Made by a program: the position numbers and the translations under genes
DNA from: Corynebacterium doosanense CAU 212 = DSM 45436
Lineage (GTDB): Bacteria > Actinomycetota > Actinomycetes > Mycobacteriales > Mycobacteriaceae
Direction: 5' to 3'
DNA: 64,000 nucleotides
NCBI RefSeq assembly: GCF_000767055.1
Contig: NZ_CP006764.1
Coordinates: forward strand, 868,001-932,000
Notes under the pieces: generated by a model
The model's database searches: none
Told to the model about the DNA's origin: nothing
What the model saw: only the letters and a program-made list of their open reading frames with translations
In this document: one piece after another, positions 53,748 to 63,655 of the stretch
How the letters are laid out: every line of letters begins with the position of its first letter
Position numbering within the stretch: position 1 is the stretch's first letter

Positions 53748-54956
53748 TCAGGCCTCGAACAGCGTCCGACCCCACCAGTCGTCCGCACCGCGGACCCCGG
53801 GCGGGAGAGCAAAGATCGACGACGACTCGTAACGCACGTATTCGTTCATCTTGTCCTTGCGCGCCAGCTTGTTCTGGATGGGGATGAAACTCGTCTCCGG
53901 GGAATTGACCACGGCGATGAAGAACAGGCCGGCGTCGAGATGCCCGAGGCCGTCGGTCCCCGTGGTGAAGTTGTAGGCGCGGCGCAGCATCCGGGCGCCG
54001 TTGTTCTCCTCCGGGCTGGCCAGCCGCGCGTGGGCCGAGGCGGGGATCAGCGGGCCCGAGGTGCCCACGTACTCGTCGAGGGGAAGCGGGTCGAACTCGT
54101 CCGTGCGCCCCAGGGGAGCGCCGGAGGCCTTCTGGCGCCCGAAGGTCGACTCCTGCTCGGTGAGTACCTGGCGGTCCCAGTTCTCGATGAGCATGCGGAT
54201 GCGCCGGGGGATGAGGAACGCCCCGCCGTCGAGCCAGGTGCCTGTGCCGGAGACCCAGACATGGTCGTCGACCAGCTGGTTGTCCTCGGAGCGCAGGTTG
54301 TTGGTGCCGTCCTTGAAGCCGAAGAGGTTGCGCGGGGTCTGCTGCCCGCGGGTCGTCGCGGAGGCGTGGCCGAAGCCCATCTGCGCCCACCGCACGCTGA
54401 CCACACCCGCGCCGACACGGGCCAGGTTGCGCACCGCGTGGATGGCCACCTGGGGGTTGTCCGAGCAGGCCTGGATGCACAGGTCGCCGCCGCAGAGCTC
54501 CGGGATGAGCTGGTCGCCGGGGAAATGGGGCAGGTCCTGCAGCTCGGTCGGGCGCTGGGCGGAGAGGCCGAAACGGTCGTCGAAAAGCGAGGGACCGAAA
54601 CCCACCGTGACCGTGAGGTTCGCGGCGCTGAGGTCGCTGACCTCACCTGTGTCCTCGGGGACGGAGTGCTCGGACGTCGGCTGCTCGGAGGGTTCGCCCG
54701 AGGTCATGTGCCGCGCCATGGTGGTCCACTGTTTGAGCAGGTCCGCGAGCTCGGCGCGGTCGTCGGTGACCACGTCGAAGGCGGCGAAGTGCAGGGCGTC
54801 CTGCTGGCGGGTGGTGATGCCCGCCTGGTGCTCGCCATCGAAGGGGACGGTGTCGCCGTCGTCGGACGAGGCCACCAGGGCCGTGGTGCCCACGCCGACA
54901 GCGAGCCCGGCGGCGCCGAAACCTGCGCCGGTGAGAAGGCCGCGCCGGGAAATCAC
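53748..54956 (-). CDS. efeB: Deferrochelatase/DyP-type peroxidase EfeB
   Basis: A 402-residue Tat-exported haem peroxidase, third component of the EfeUOB iron uptake system. The twin-arginine signal is SRRGLLTGAGFGAAGLAVG at the N-terminus. The DyP signature GFKDGTNN gives the catalytic aspartate, and the proximal histidine lies in ASAHARLASPEEN. It starts from GTG overlapping the efeO stop by 4 bp. It may oxidise Fe(II) or release iron from haem at the cell surface. Confidence 0.94.
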   Translation of the reverse strand: MISRRGLLTGAGFGAAGLAVGVGTTALVASSDDGDTVPFDGEHQAGITTRQQDALHFAAFDVVTDDRAELADLLKQWTTMARHMTSGEPSEQPTSEHSVPEDTGEVSDLSAANLTVTVGFGPSLFDDRFGLSAQRPTELQDLPHFPGDQLIPELCGGDLCIQACSDNPQVAIHAVRNLARVGAGVVSVRWAQMGFGHASATTRGQQTPRNLFGFKDGTNNLRSEDNQLVDDHVWVSGTGTWLDGGAFLIPRRIRMLIENWDRQVLTEQESTFGRQKASGAPLGRTDEFDPLPLDEYVGTSGPLIPASAHARLASPEENNGARMLRRAYNFTTGTDGLGHLDAGLFFIAVVNSPETSFIPIQNKLARKDKMNEYVRYESSSIFALPPGVRGADDWWGRTLFEA

Positions 54957-56098
54957 TGGGTGATGACCTCCTGCACGGTCACCACAGAGGCGGTGAGGGT
55001 GTCCAGCGCCTCGGAGAGCTCGCGGCGCTGGGCCTCGTCGACGGTGTCGTAGGAGACGAAACCGTCGCCCTCGCGGTGGGTGTCCAGCAGCGCCTGGACA
55101 TCGTCGAAGCGCTGGTTGATCTCGCCGAGCAGCTCCGGGTCACGGTCGGTGATGGCCTTCTCCAGGGACGCCACGGCCGCGCGGGATCCCTCGAGGTTGG
55201 CCTGGAAGTCGTAGAGGTCGGTGTGGGAGAAGATGTCCTCCTCGCCGGTGATCTTCGAGGTGGAGATCTCATCCAGCAGGCCCTGCGCGCCCGAGGCGAT
55301 CTGCACCGGGGTCAGCTCGTCGCGGAAGTCCTGGGCGTTGACGCCGTCGACGAGCTCGGCGACGTCGTCGTTGAGCTGGGCGGCGAGTGTCTTCGTCTCG
55401 TCGGTGATGGCGCCGTCCTCCCACAGCTGCTTTTCTATCGCGTGGAAGCCCGTCCACTCCTGGCCCGGCTCGAGGTCGGCCTCGCGCAGGTCGATGCGCG
55501 GATCCAGATCGTTGGGGAACGCCTCGGCGACGGGCTCGATGCGCTCGTAGGGCGTGCGCATCAGCGGGTAGAGGCGCTTCGCCTCGTCGAGGTCACCCGC
55601 GTCGATGGCGGCGACGAACTCCCCGGTGAGCTCGTCGAGGGAGGTGGTCTGGGAACGCACGTAGGCGACGTAGCCGTCGACGGCCTCGGTGAGCACCGCG
55701 TCACCCTCGGTGACGTTGAGGGCGTCGCCCGTGACGGTCAGGGTCTGCGAGATGCCCTCACCGGCCATGCCCGGCTTGCAGGTGAGCACGTACTCGCCCG
55801 GGTCGTTGATCTGCACGACGAGCTTGCGGGTCGCGCCGGGGCCGATGTTCTCCACTTCGCCGATGACCCGGCCGGCCTCGGTGAAGACGTAGAACTCGGT
55901 GGTTTTCTCGCCGTTGTTGGTCACCTCGAAGGTGGACGTGCCGGTCTCGGCGGTGTCGGCGGAGACCTCGCAGGTCTGATCTTCCGCGGCGACGGTGAAG
56001 CCGGTCGCCTGGGACTCGTCGACCTTGTCCGCGCAGGCGGTCAGCGGGAGGGCGGTGAGGGCGACGAGGCCGAGGGTCAACGGAAGACGGGTGTACAT
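54953..56098 (-). CDS. efeO: Iron uptake lipoprotein EfeO (cupredoxin plus M75/imelysin domain)
   Basis: A 381-residue lipoprotein: signal helix and lipobox LTAC near residue 22, an N-terminal cupredoxin-like domain (to about 125, TSTFEVTNNGEKTTEFYVF and GEYVLTCKPGMAGEG), and an M75/EfeO helical domain with the metal motif GFHAIEKQLW. It should bind Fe(III)/Fe(II) and hand it to EfeU. Its start overlaps the efeU 3' end by 22 bp, so translation is coupled. Confidence 0.94.
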   Translation of the reverse strand: MYTRLPLTLGLVALTALPLTACADKVDESQATGFTVAAEDQTCEVSADTAETGTSTFEVTNNGEKTTEFYVFTEAGRVIGEVENIGPGATRKLVVQINDPGEYVLTCKPGMAGEGISQTLTVTGDALNVTEGDAVLTEAVDGYVAYVRSQTTSLDELTGEFVAAIDAGDLDEAKRLYPLMRTPYERIEPVAEAFPNDLDPRIDLREADLEPGQEWTGFHAIEKQLWEDGAITDETKTLAAQLNDDVAELVDGVNAQDFRDELTPVQIASGAQGLLDEISTSKITGEEDIFSHTDLYDFQANLEGSRAAVASLEKAITDRDPELLGEINQRFDDVQALLDTHREGDGFVSYDTVDEAQRRELSEALDTLTASVVTVQEVITQ

Positions 56099-56937
56099 GC
56101 TGCGAGGCTCCTAGCAGGTTCGGGTTTCGGTTGGGGTGCCACGGGGACGGGGCGGAGGAAGATGAAGAGAGCGACGAAGAGGTAGAGCGCCCAGGCGATC
56201 ATCGACAGCGTCGTCGGCCGGGGGACGAGGTTGAGGACACCCTCGATGACGGTGGCCGCGGCAGAGCCCGGCGCGATGAGGCCGGAGAGATCGAAGGCGT
56301 GATTTTTCAGACCCGGCAGCACGCCCGCCTCCTGCAGGTCGGTGATGCCGTAACGCAGGATGCCCGCGGCCACGATGATGAGCAGCACGCCGGTGATCTT
56401 GAAGAACACGCCCAGGTTGATGCGGATCGCACCGTGGTACATGAGCACGGCGATGATCACGGAGACGACGAAGCCGATGAGTAGTCCGGCGGCCGGCACT
56501 CCGACGTTGCCGTAGGCGAAACTGTCGAAGACCAGCAGCGCCGTCTCGATGCCCTCGCGGGCGACCGCGGCGAACGACATGAGCACCACGGCCCACGGAC
56601 CGACCTCGACGGCGGAACCTAGGCGCCCCTGCAGTTCCCCCTTCATGTCTTTGGCTGCGCCACGCATCCACAGCAGCATGTAGGAGATGATCGCCACCGC
56701 CACCAGCGATGAGATGCCGCCGACCAGCTCCTGGCCGGTGCTGGTGAGTGTCTTGGTGCCGAGCTGGATGACCAGGAACGCGGTCAACGTCACCGCAGAC
56801 GCCGCGCCGATGCCGAGCCACACCCACTTGAGCTGGTCTTTCCGCCCCGACTTCACCAGGAAGGCGACCAGGATCATGACCACCATCGATGCCTCGAGGC
56901 CTTCCCTCAAGCCAATGAGCATGTTGGCGACTAACAT
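56077..56937 (-). CDS. efeU: Iron permease EfeU (FTR1 family)
   Basis: A 286-residue membrane permease with seven helices. The two iron-binding REGxE motifs are present: GLREGLEASMVV near residue 10 in helix 1 and AREGIETALLVF near residue 127 in helix 4. It imports iron in concert with EfeO and EfeB. GAGGAA precedes the ATG. First gene of efeUOB, with DtxR-type operators about 40-65 bp upstream. Confidence 0.95.
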   Translation of the reverse strand: MLVANMLIGLREGLEASMVVMILVAFLVKSGRKDQLKWVWLGIGAASAVTLTAFLVIQLGTKTLTSTGQELVGGISSLVAVAIISYMLLWMRGAAKDMKGELQGRLGSAVEVGPWAVVLMSFAAVAREGIETALLVFDSFAYGNVGVPAAGLLIGFVVSVIIAVLMYHGAIRINLGVFFKITGVLLIIVAAGILRYGITDLQEAGVLPGLKNHAFDLSGLIAPGSAAATVIEGVLNLVPRPTTLSMIAWALYLFVALFIFLRPVPVAPQPKPEPARSLAACTPVFR

Positions 56938-56975
56938 CGTTCCTCGTTTTCTCCAGTAATGGTCCAGATAGCAAC

Positions 56976-57004
56976 TTAGCGTGTGCTAAATTAGGGTCAC
57001 CTAA
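56976..57004 (-). promoter_or_regulatory. Tandem DtxR/IdeR-type iron boxes upstream of efeU
   Basis: On the minus strand TTAGGTGACCCTAATTTAG (57004-56986) matches the 19-bp DtxR consensus at 13 positions. A second, overlapping site at 56976-56994, containing the inverted repeat TTAGC-N4-GCTAA, matches at 12. Their centres are 10 bp apart, one helical turn, the spacing used by DtxR dimers. Iron-dependent repression of efeUOB is the expected outcome. Confidence 0.65.
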
Positions 57005-57103
57005 AGTGTGTCTCATGTCACCCTGTGGATCGATTGTCGCCTCGTCGGGAGTTATCCACAGGGCCCGGGGCGGGTCTCGCTTATCGACGGTAGCGTCCCC
57101 GAC

Positions 57104-58252
57104 GTGGACATCATCGACGCGCTCACCGCGCTGAACCGGCAGGGCATTAACCTGCTCGCCGCGCTCGCCGACGGCCGGCTCAACCGCGCGCGCCTGGTGT
57201 CCTTCGGCTACTCCGGCTCGACGGCCGGGGAGTGGGTCGCCCTGTCCGAGACCTACTACGGGCGTACCCGTCACCGCCGCCAGCAGCGCCGTGCCGTCGA
57301 GGCCGCTCGTTCCGGTGGTCTCTCCGTCGAGGCGATCGCCGCGGTGGAGAAACACGTGCGCAAACTTCTCGACGGCGACGAGTGGGCGCTGCGCGTCGAG
57401 CTCTGCGCTCTCACCGGCACCGTCGACGAGATCGACAAGGCCGCCGCCGCCCGCGTTCGCGAACTCAACCGCGCCGTACCCGACGCCGAGGCAAAGTCCT
57501 TCGGCCGACGATCCCTCAAGGGTGGCAAGAACACCGATGCCTGCGGGCTCCGCCACATCAGCGTCGGCCTGCCGGAGCGGACCATGGCCGACATCCTCAC
57601 CCGGCTGCGGGAGACCGCCGCGAAACTCCGGCGATCCGACAAGAAACTCACCTACGAACAGGCCATGGCCGACGCCTTCGTCGCTCACCTGCTCGGTGAC
57701 GCTTCCGGGACGCCGTCGGTGATCACCCCTCTCGTGGTCATCGGCCTGCCCGACTGGGCGAAACTCCTGCGCCACCAGGCCGACGACACCCTCTTCGGAC
57801 TCACCGACGGCACCACGATGACCGGCGCCGAACTCATCAGGGCCCGGATGGCCGAGCATCACCTCGTCGGGATCTGGGACCCCTTCACCGGACCCGTCAA
57901 CCTCTACCGCGCCGAGCGCCTGGCCAACCTCAAACAACGCCTCCTGGCCTCCGCCGACACGCTCCTGTGCCCCGTTCGCGACTGCACCACCTCCGCCGAC
58001 GAGTGCCAGATGCACCACCTCGACGCCTGGGTCGCCGGCGGTGAGACCAGCCTCGACCGGATGACCGTCGCCTGCCGGGTGCACAACGCGCGTAACGACG
58101 ACAACCCCGGGGCTCCACCCCGGCACGGCCGTCTCGACAGGGACGAGAGCGGCCGCATCGTCTTCCGGCCACCCGACGGCAGCGGCCCCGTGACCAACAA
58201 CCACCCGGTCCGACGACTGTCCGCGAGGGAAGTCGTCCGTCAGCAGTACTGA
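57104..58252 (+). CDS. HNH endonuclease signature protein
   Basis: A 382-residue protein whose C-terminus has the HNH module CPVRDCTTSADECQMHHLDAWVAGGETSLDRM and ACRVHNARN, with paired cysteines and the catalytic His. The N-terminal 250 residues are helical and basic and differ from those of the HNH protein at 18866. The frame is open to GTG 57008, but GTG 57104 is preferred: TAGCGT lies 7 bases upstream, a leaderless arrangement, and the longer version would start inside the efeU control region. Role unknown. Confidence 0.8.
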   Translation: MDIIDALTALNRQGINLLAALADGRLNRARLVSFGYSGSTAGEWVALSETYYGRTRHRRQQRRAVEAARSGGLSVEAIAAVEKHVRKLLDGDEWALRVELCALTGTVDEIDKAAAARVRELNRAVPDAEAKSFGRRSLKGGKNTDACGLRHISVGLPERTMADILTRLRETAAKLRRSDKKLTYEQAMADAFVAHLLGDASGTPSVITPLVVIGLPDWAKLLRHQADDTLFGLTDGTTMTGAELIRARMAEHHLVGIWDPFTGPVNLYRAERLANLKQRLLASADTLLCPVRDCTTSADECQMHHLDAWVAGGETSLDRMTVACRVHNARNDDNPGAPPRHGRLDRDESGRIVFRPPDGSGPVTNNHPVRRLSAREVVRQQY

Positions 58253-58278
58253 TTCACCGTGGCCTTAAGATGACGGCC

Positions 58279-58875
58279 ATGACCATCCTGCTTCTCGACC
58301 CCCGCTGGCCCACCATGATCCCCATGGAGGCCCGCGGGCACATCCTCGCGCCGATCTCCTTCGCCGACGACGTGCCGGTGTCGGTGAGGTGGAACTTCGA
58401 CGATCATGTCGACGGCGAGGATCCCGCCGGTGTCGGGACCCTGGTCACCTTCGCCGCGCCGCCCGCAGCCGATGGCCGACGGGTGATCAGGGCCGCGAGC
58501 CTCGACGACCCCATCGACGTGGCCCGCCGGATCATGGCGGTCGCCCGGTCTAGGGGAGAGTGGGAGGCCGGTCAGACCCACGAGTCGCTGCTGGTCTACC
58601 TCGACGAGGAGGTCGCGGAGTTCGCCGACGCCGTTCGCGGCGGCGCGTCGGATGACGACATGAAAAAAGAACTCGGAGACCTGCTGCTCCAAGTTCTGTT
58701 TCATGCCGAGATTGCGTCGAGGCGAGGGGCGTTTGACCTCGACGAGGTGGCGCAGAGTTTTGTCGACAAGATGCGTTCGCGTGCGCCATACTTCTTCGAC
58801 GGGTCGACGGGCCCGGTTCACCTCGACAGGCAGAATAAAGCCTGGGCGGCCGGCAAGCGCGCCGAGAGGCTCTAG
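58279..58875 (+). CDS. mazG: MazG-family nucleotide pyrophosphohydrolase
   Basis: A 198-residue house-cleaning NTP pyrophosphatase. The first 80 residues are a corynebacterial/mycobacterial-type N-terminal domain; the MazG domain follows with the metal-binding E-E-x-x-E in YLDEEVAEFADAV and the ELGDLLLQVLFHAEIA helix. ATG 58279 fits TAAGAT 7 bases upstream (leaderless); an ATG at 58270 would lie inside that hexamer. It begins the conserved mazG-to-ppx segment and its last 4 bp overlap the convergent secreted-protein gene. Confidence 0.92.
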   Translation: MTILLLDPRWPTMIPMEARGHILAPISFADDVPVSVRWNFDDHVDGEDPAGVGTLVTFAAPPAADGRRVIRAASLDDPIDVARRIMAVARSRGEWEAGQTHESLLVYLDEEVAEFADAVRGGASDDDMKKELGDLLLQVLFHAEIASRRGAFDLDEVAQSFVDKMRSRAPYFFDGSTGPVHLDRQNKAWAAGKRAERL

Positions 58876-59264
58876 CGCACCTCGGAGGACAGCAGTGCGA
58901 CTACGTCCATGAGCTGTGAGCTGCCAGCGGGGACGTTGGGGTCGGCCTTGACCACGCCGCACTCGAGGGCGCGGTCGCCGATGACGCCGATGGTCTGGGC
59001 GGTGATGAGCTTGGTCTGGATGTCGCCGGCGAGCGTCCTGTGCAGCGAGGTGACCAGTTCGGAGCGCGTGGTGGTCTCGTTGACGAGGCCGGTGCCACGC
59101 AGGACGCCGCCGACGAGGCCACAGTCGGCGGTCGCGATCTGGCCGTTGGCGAGGACCAGCAGGGCGACCGTGTTGCCGACGGGGGCGGCGCCGGCGGTGG
59201 GGGCGAGGGTGGTGAGGGCGATGCCGGCGGCGGCGAGGGTGGCGAGGGTGCGCTTGAGCTTCAT
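58872..59264 (-). CDS. Small secreted protein of unknown function
   Basis: A 130-residue protein with a Sec signal peptide (MKLKRTLATLAAAGIALTTLAPTAGA, cleavage about residue 27). The mature part of about 100 residues has two cysteines (TADCGLVGG and LECGVVKAD) likely to form a disulphide. I recognise no family; similar short secreted proteins occur in other corynebacteria. It overlaps the convergent mazG gene by 4 bp. Confidence 0.75.
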   Translation of the reverse strand: MKLKRTLATLAAAGIALTTLAPTAGAAPVGNTVALLVLANGQIATADCGLVGGVLRGTGLVNETTTRSELVTSLHRTLAGDIQTKLITAQTIGVIGDRALECGVVKADPNVPAGSSQLMDVVALLSSEVR

Positions 59265-59368
59265 GGAGGGTTCATTCCTTATCGACGGGAAACTAGCGTT
59301 ACTGAAGTAAACGCGAGTGACGAAAGCTGCGCAAGTGCTCAGAATCGCGCCGTGTAGGATGTGAACCC

Positions 59369-61499
<2,131 letters not shown>

Positions 61500-61513
61500 C
61501 TCCGCCGAACAAT

Positions 61514-61549
61514 TCACCCCGCAGGCTGATGTCTGCGGGGTGATTTGTT
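61514..61549 (+). terminator. Terminator after eno
   Basis: TCACCCCGCAG and CTGCGGGGTGA form an 11-bp perfect stem with a short loop, followed by a broken T-run (TTTGTT). Confidence 0.75.
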
Positions 61550-61576
61550 ACGCGTGGGGTTAGACTCAGAGGCCTT

Positions 61577-62056
61577 ATGAGCAAGACGCGTGTACCGGTG
61601 GCCAACCGAAGTCCCCGACCGAAGAGACAACTCCGTCTCCCGGCCGTCGATACGCAGCGCCTGGATATCTCTTCGCTCGCGGTCATCGCGTTTGTGCTGC
61701 TCATCATCCTGGGCGCCGTGTACGCGCCGATGAAGAACTTCTTCGACGGCCGCACGGAGATCGCCCGCCTCAACGAGTCCATCGCGGCCAAGCAGGCGGA
61801 GAAGGACGCGCTGCTCGAGGAGATCGGGCAGTACGACGACGAGGCGTTCGTCCGTCAGGAAGCCCGCCGTCGCCTCGGCGTCATCGAGCCGGGGGAGACC
61901 GCCTGGCGCATCGTCGATCCCCGCCTCACGCCGGAGAGCAGCGTCACCACGAGCTCGACCGACGAGGCCGTCCAGCCGGAGTGGTACGAGGTCCTCTGGG
62001 ATTCCGTGGCCACGAGCCCGTCGCCCGCCGGTGACATGCACCTGCCGGTACAGTGA
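61577..62056 (+). CDS. ftsB: Septum formation initiator FtsB/DivIC
   Basis: A 159-residue divisome protein. A basic N-terminus of about 30 residues, one membrane helix (about 35-55, SLAVIAFVLLIILGAVYA), then an extracellular coiled coil (TEIARLNESIAAKQAEKDALLEEI) and the conserved DDEAFVRQEARRRLGVIEPGE block. It should work with FtsL/FtsQ in septal wall synthesis. The C-terminal 35 residues are Ser/Thr-rich. Its stop codon overlaps the start of the DUF501 gene (GTGA). Confidence 0.93.
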   Translation: MSKTRVPVANRSPRPKRQLRLPAVDTQRLDISSLAVIAFVLLIILGAVYAPMKNFFDGRTEIARLNESIAAKQAEKDALLEEIGQYDDEAFVRQEARRRLGVIEPGETAWRIVDPRLTPESSVTTSSTDEAVQPEWYEVLWDSVATSPSPAGDMHLPVQ

Positions 62057-62604
62057 CCGCCATGCCTGTTGCACCCGAAGACCTCGATATCGTCCGCTCC
62101 CAGCTCGGCCGCACCCCCCGGGGAGTGCTGGAAATCTCCTACCGCACCCCCGACGGCCAGCCCGCCGTGATCAAGACGGCACCGAGGCTTGACGACGGCA
62201 CCCCGTTCCCCACGCTCCACTACCTCACCGACCCCCGGCTCACCGCCGAAGCCTCGCGGCTGGAGGTCGGACAGGTGATGAAGTGGATGCAGAACCGCCT
62301 GGGCACCGACCAGGAGATCGCTGCTGACTACCGCCGCGCCCACGAGCACTACCTCGCCGAGCGCAACAAGATCGAGGACCTGGGCACCGACTTCTCCGGC
62401 GGCGGCATGCCCGACCGGGTGAAGTGCCTGCACGTGCTCATCGCCTATGCGCTGGCGGAGGGGGCGGGCCACTTCCGCCTCGGCGACGAGGCCGTGGCAC
62501 TGGCGGCCGAGCACGGGAACCTGCGGGGGACGGCGATTACGGCTGACTGGCCGTCGACAAGCGATCTGGGCCTGGAGCTGGACCAGATCCTGGAGGAGAG
62601 CTAG
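62053..62604 (+). CDS. DUF501 family protein
   Basis: A 183-residue protein of the actinobacterial DUF501 family, always found between the ftsB and ppx genes. Recognisable blocks are VRSQLGRTPRGVLEISYR, FPTLHYLTDP and a cysteine in GGGMPDRVKCLHVLIAYALAEG. No function is established. Start GTG 62053 overlaps the ftsB stop by 4 bp; ATG 62062 is an alternative. It abuts ppx with no gap. Confidence 0.9.
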   Translation: MTAMPVAPEDLDIVRSQLGRTPRGVLEISYRTPDGQPAVIKTAPRLDDGTPFPTLHYLTDPRLTAEASRLEVGQVMKWMQNRLGTDQEIAADYRRAHEHYLAERNKIEDLGTDFSGGGMPDRVKCLHVLIAYALAEGAGHFRLGDEAVALAAEHGNLRGTAITADWPSTSDLGLELDQILEES

Positions 62605-63519
62605 ATGGCGCGGGTGGCGGCGATCGACTGCGGCACCAACTCGATCCGGCTGCTCATCTCTGACGAGGGCAGGGACGTGGCGCGGCTCAACGAGATCGTG
62701 CGGCTGGGGGAGGGCGTCGACGAGACGGGACGGCTCAGCGAGAAGGCCCTGACCCGGACGAGGCGAGCGCTGGAACGCTACGTCAAGGTCATGCGTTTCG
62801 AGGGTGTGGAGAAGGTGCGCATGGTGGCCACCTCGGCCACCCGCGACGCCGCCAACCGCGAGGAGTTCTTCGCCATGACCGAGGAGCTGCTCGGGGTGCG
62901 CGCCGAGGTCATCTCCGGCCAGGAGGAGGCCGCGCTGTCGTTCACCGGCGCCGTCGCCGACCTCGACCCGGAGCGCGGGCCGTTCTGTGTCATCGACCTC
63001 GGCGGCGGGTCGACGGAGTTCATCGTCGGCACCGCCGACGGTGAGATCGCGGGGGCGCACTCCACGCAGATGGGCTGCGTGCGGCTGACCGAACGCATCC
63101 TGCGCACCGACCCGCCGACCGCCACCGAGGTAGAGATCGCCGCCGATTATGTTGCCGCTCGCCTCGACGAGGTGGAGAAGGTCGTCCCCATCGGCCGGGC
63201 GAGGACGTTTGTCGGCGTCGCCGGAACCTTCACCACGGTCTCGGCGCTGGCTCAGGGGCTGGAGACCTACGACCCCGCGGAGATCCACGGCTCGGAACTG
63301 CGTTTCGATGCCCTGCGCCTGGTGACCCGTCAGCTGATCTCGGAATCCGCCGCGACCCGCGCGCTCAACCCGGTCATGCATCCCGGGCGCGCCGACGTCA
63401 TCGGGGGTGGCAGCGTCGTCATCGAGGGCATCATCGACATGATCGAGCGCAGCAGCGACGCGGACACCTTCGTCATTTCCGAAAAGGACATTCTCGACGG
63501 TATCGTCGCAGGTCTGTAG
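62605..63519 (+). CDS. ppx: Exopolyphosphatase, Ppx/GppA family
   Basis: A 304-residue phosphatase of the actin-like ATPase superfamily. Phosphate-1 motif is AAIDCGTNSIRLLI, the second is VIDLGGGSTEFIVG, and the catalytic glutamate lies in ISGQEEAALSF. GVAGTFTTVSAL completes the nucleotide fold. The short single-domain form matches actinobacterial Ppx proteins that degrade polyphosphate or pppGpp. It directly follows DUF501 and is the last gene of this cluster. Confidence 0.94.
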   Translation: MARVAAIDCGTNSIRLLISDEGRDVARLNEIVRLGEGVDETGRLSEKALTRTRRALERYVKVMRFEGVEKVRMVATSATRDAANREEFFAMTEELLGVRAEVISGQEEAALSFTGAVADLDPERGPFCVIDLGGGSTEFIVGTADGEIAGAHSTQMGCVRLTERILRTDPPTATEVEIAADYVAARLDEVEKVVPIGRARTFVGVAGTFTTVSALAQGLETYDPAEIHGSELRFDALRLVTRQLISESAATRALNPVMHPGRADVIGGGSVVIEGIIDMIERSSDADTFVISEKDILDGIVAGL

Positions 63520-63537
63520 CCGGTCAGCGGTGCCAGA

Positions 63538-63610
63538 GCCCCCATAGCCCAATGGCAGAGGCAGTCGACTTAAAATCGATTCAGTCAGGGTTCGAGTCCC
63601 TGTGGGGGCA
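63538..63610 (+). tRNA. tRNA with UAA anticodon (Leu), short variable loop
   Basis: A 73-base tRNA: acceptor GCCCCCA with TGGGGGC, anticodon stem GTCGA/TCGAT around loop CTTAAAA (anticodon TAA), T-arm CAGGG-TTCGAGT-CCCTG, discriminator A, no encoded CCA. The anticodon reads UUA (Leu). The variable region is only five bases (TCAGT), not the long arm usual for leucine tRNAs. The position just after ppx is conserved in relatives, as far as I recall. Confidence 0.85.
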
Positions 63611-63655
63611 CATAAAATCCAGCGCATGAATTTGTCGTGCACTAAACTCGGGCCG

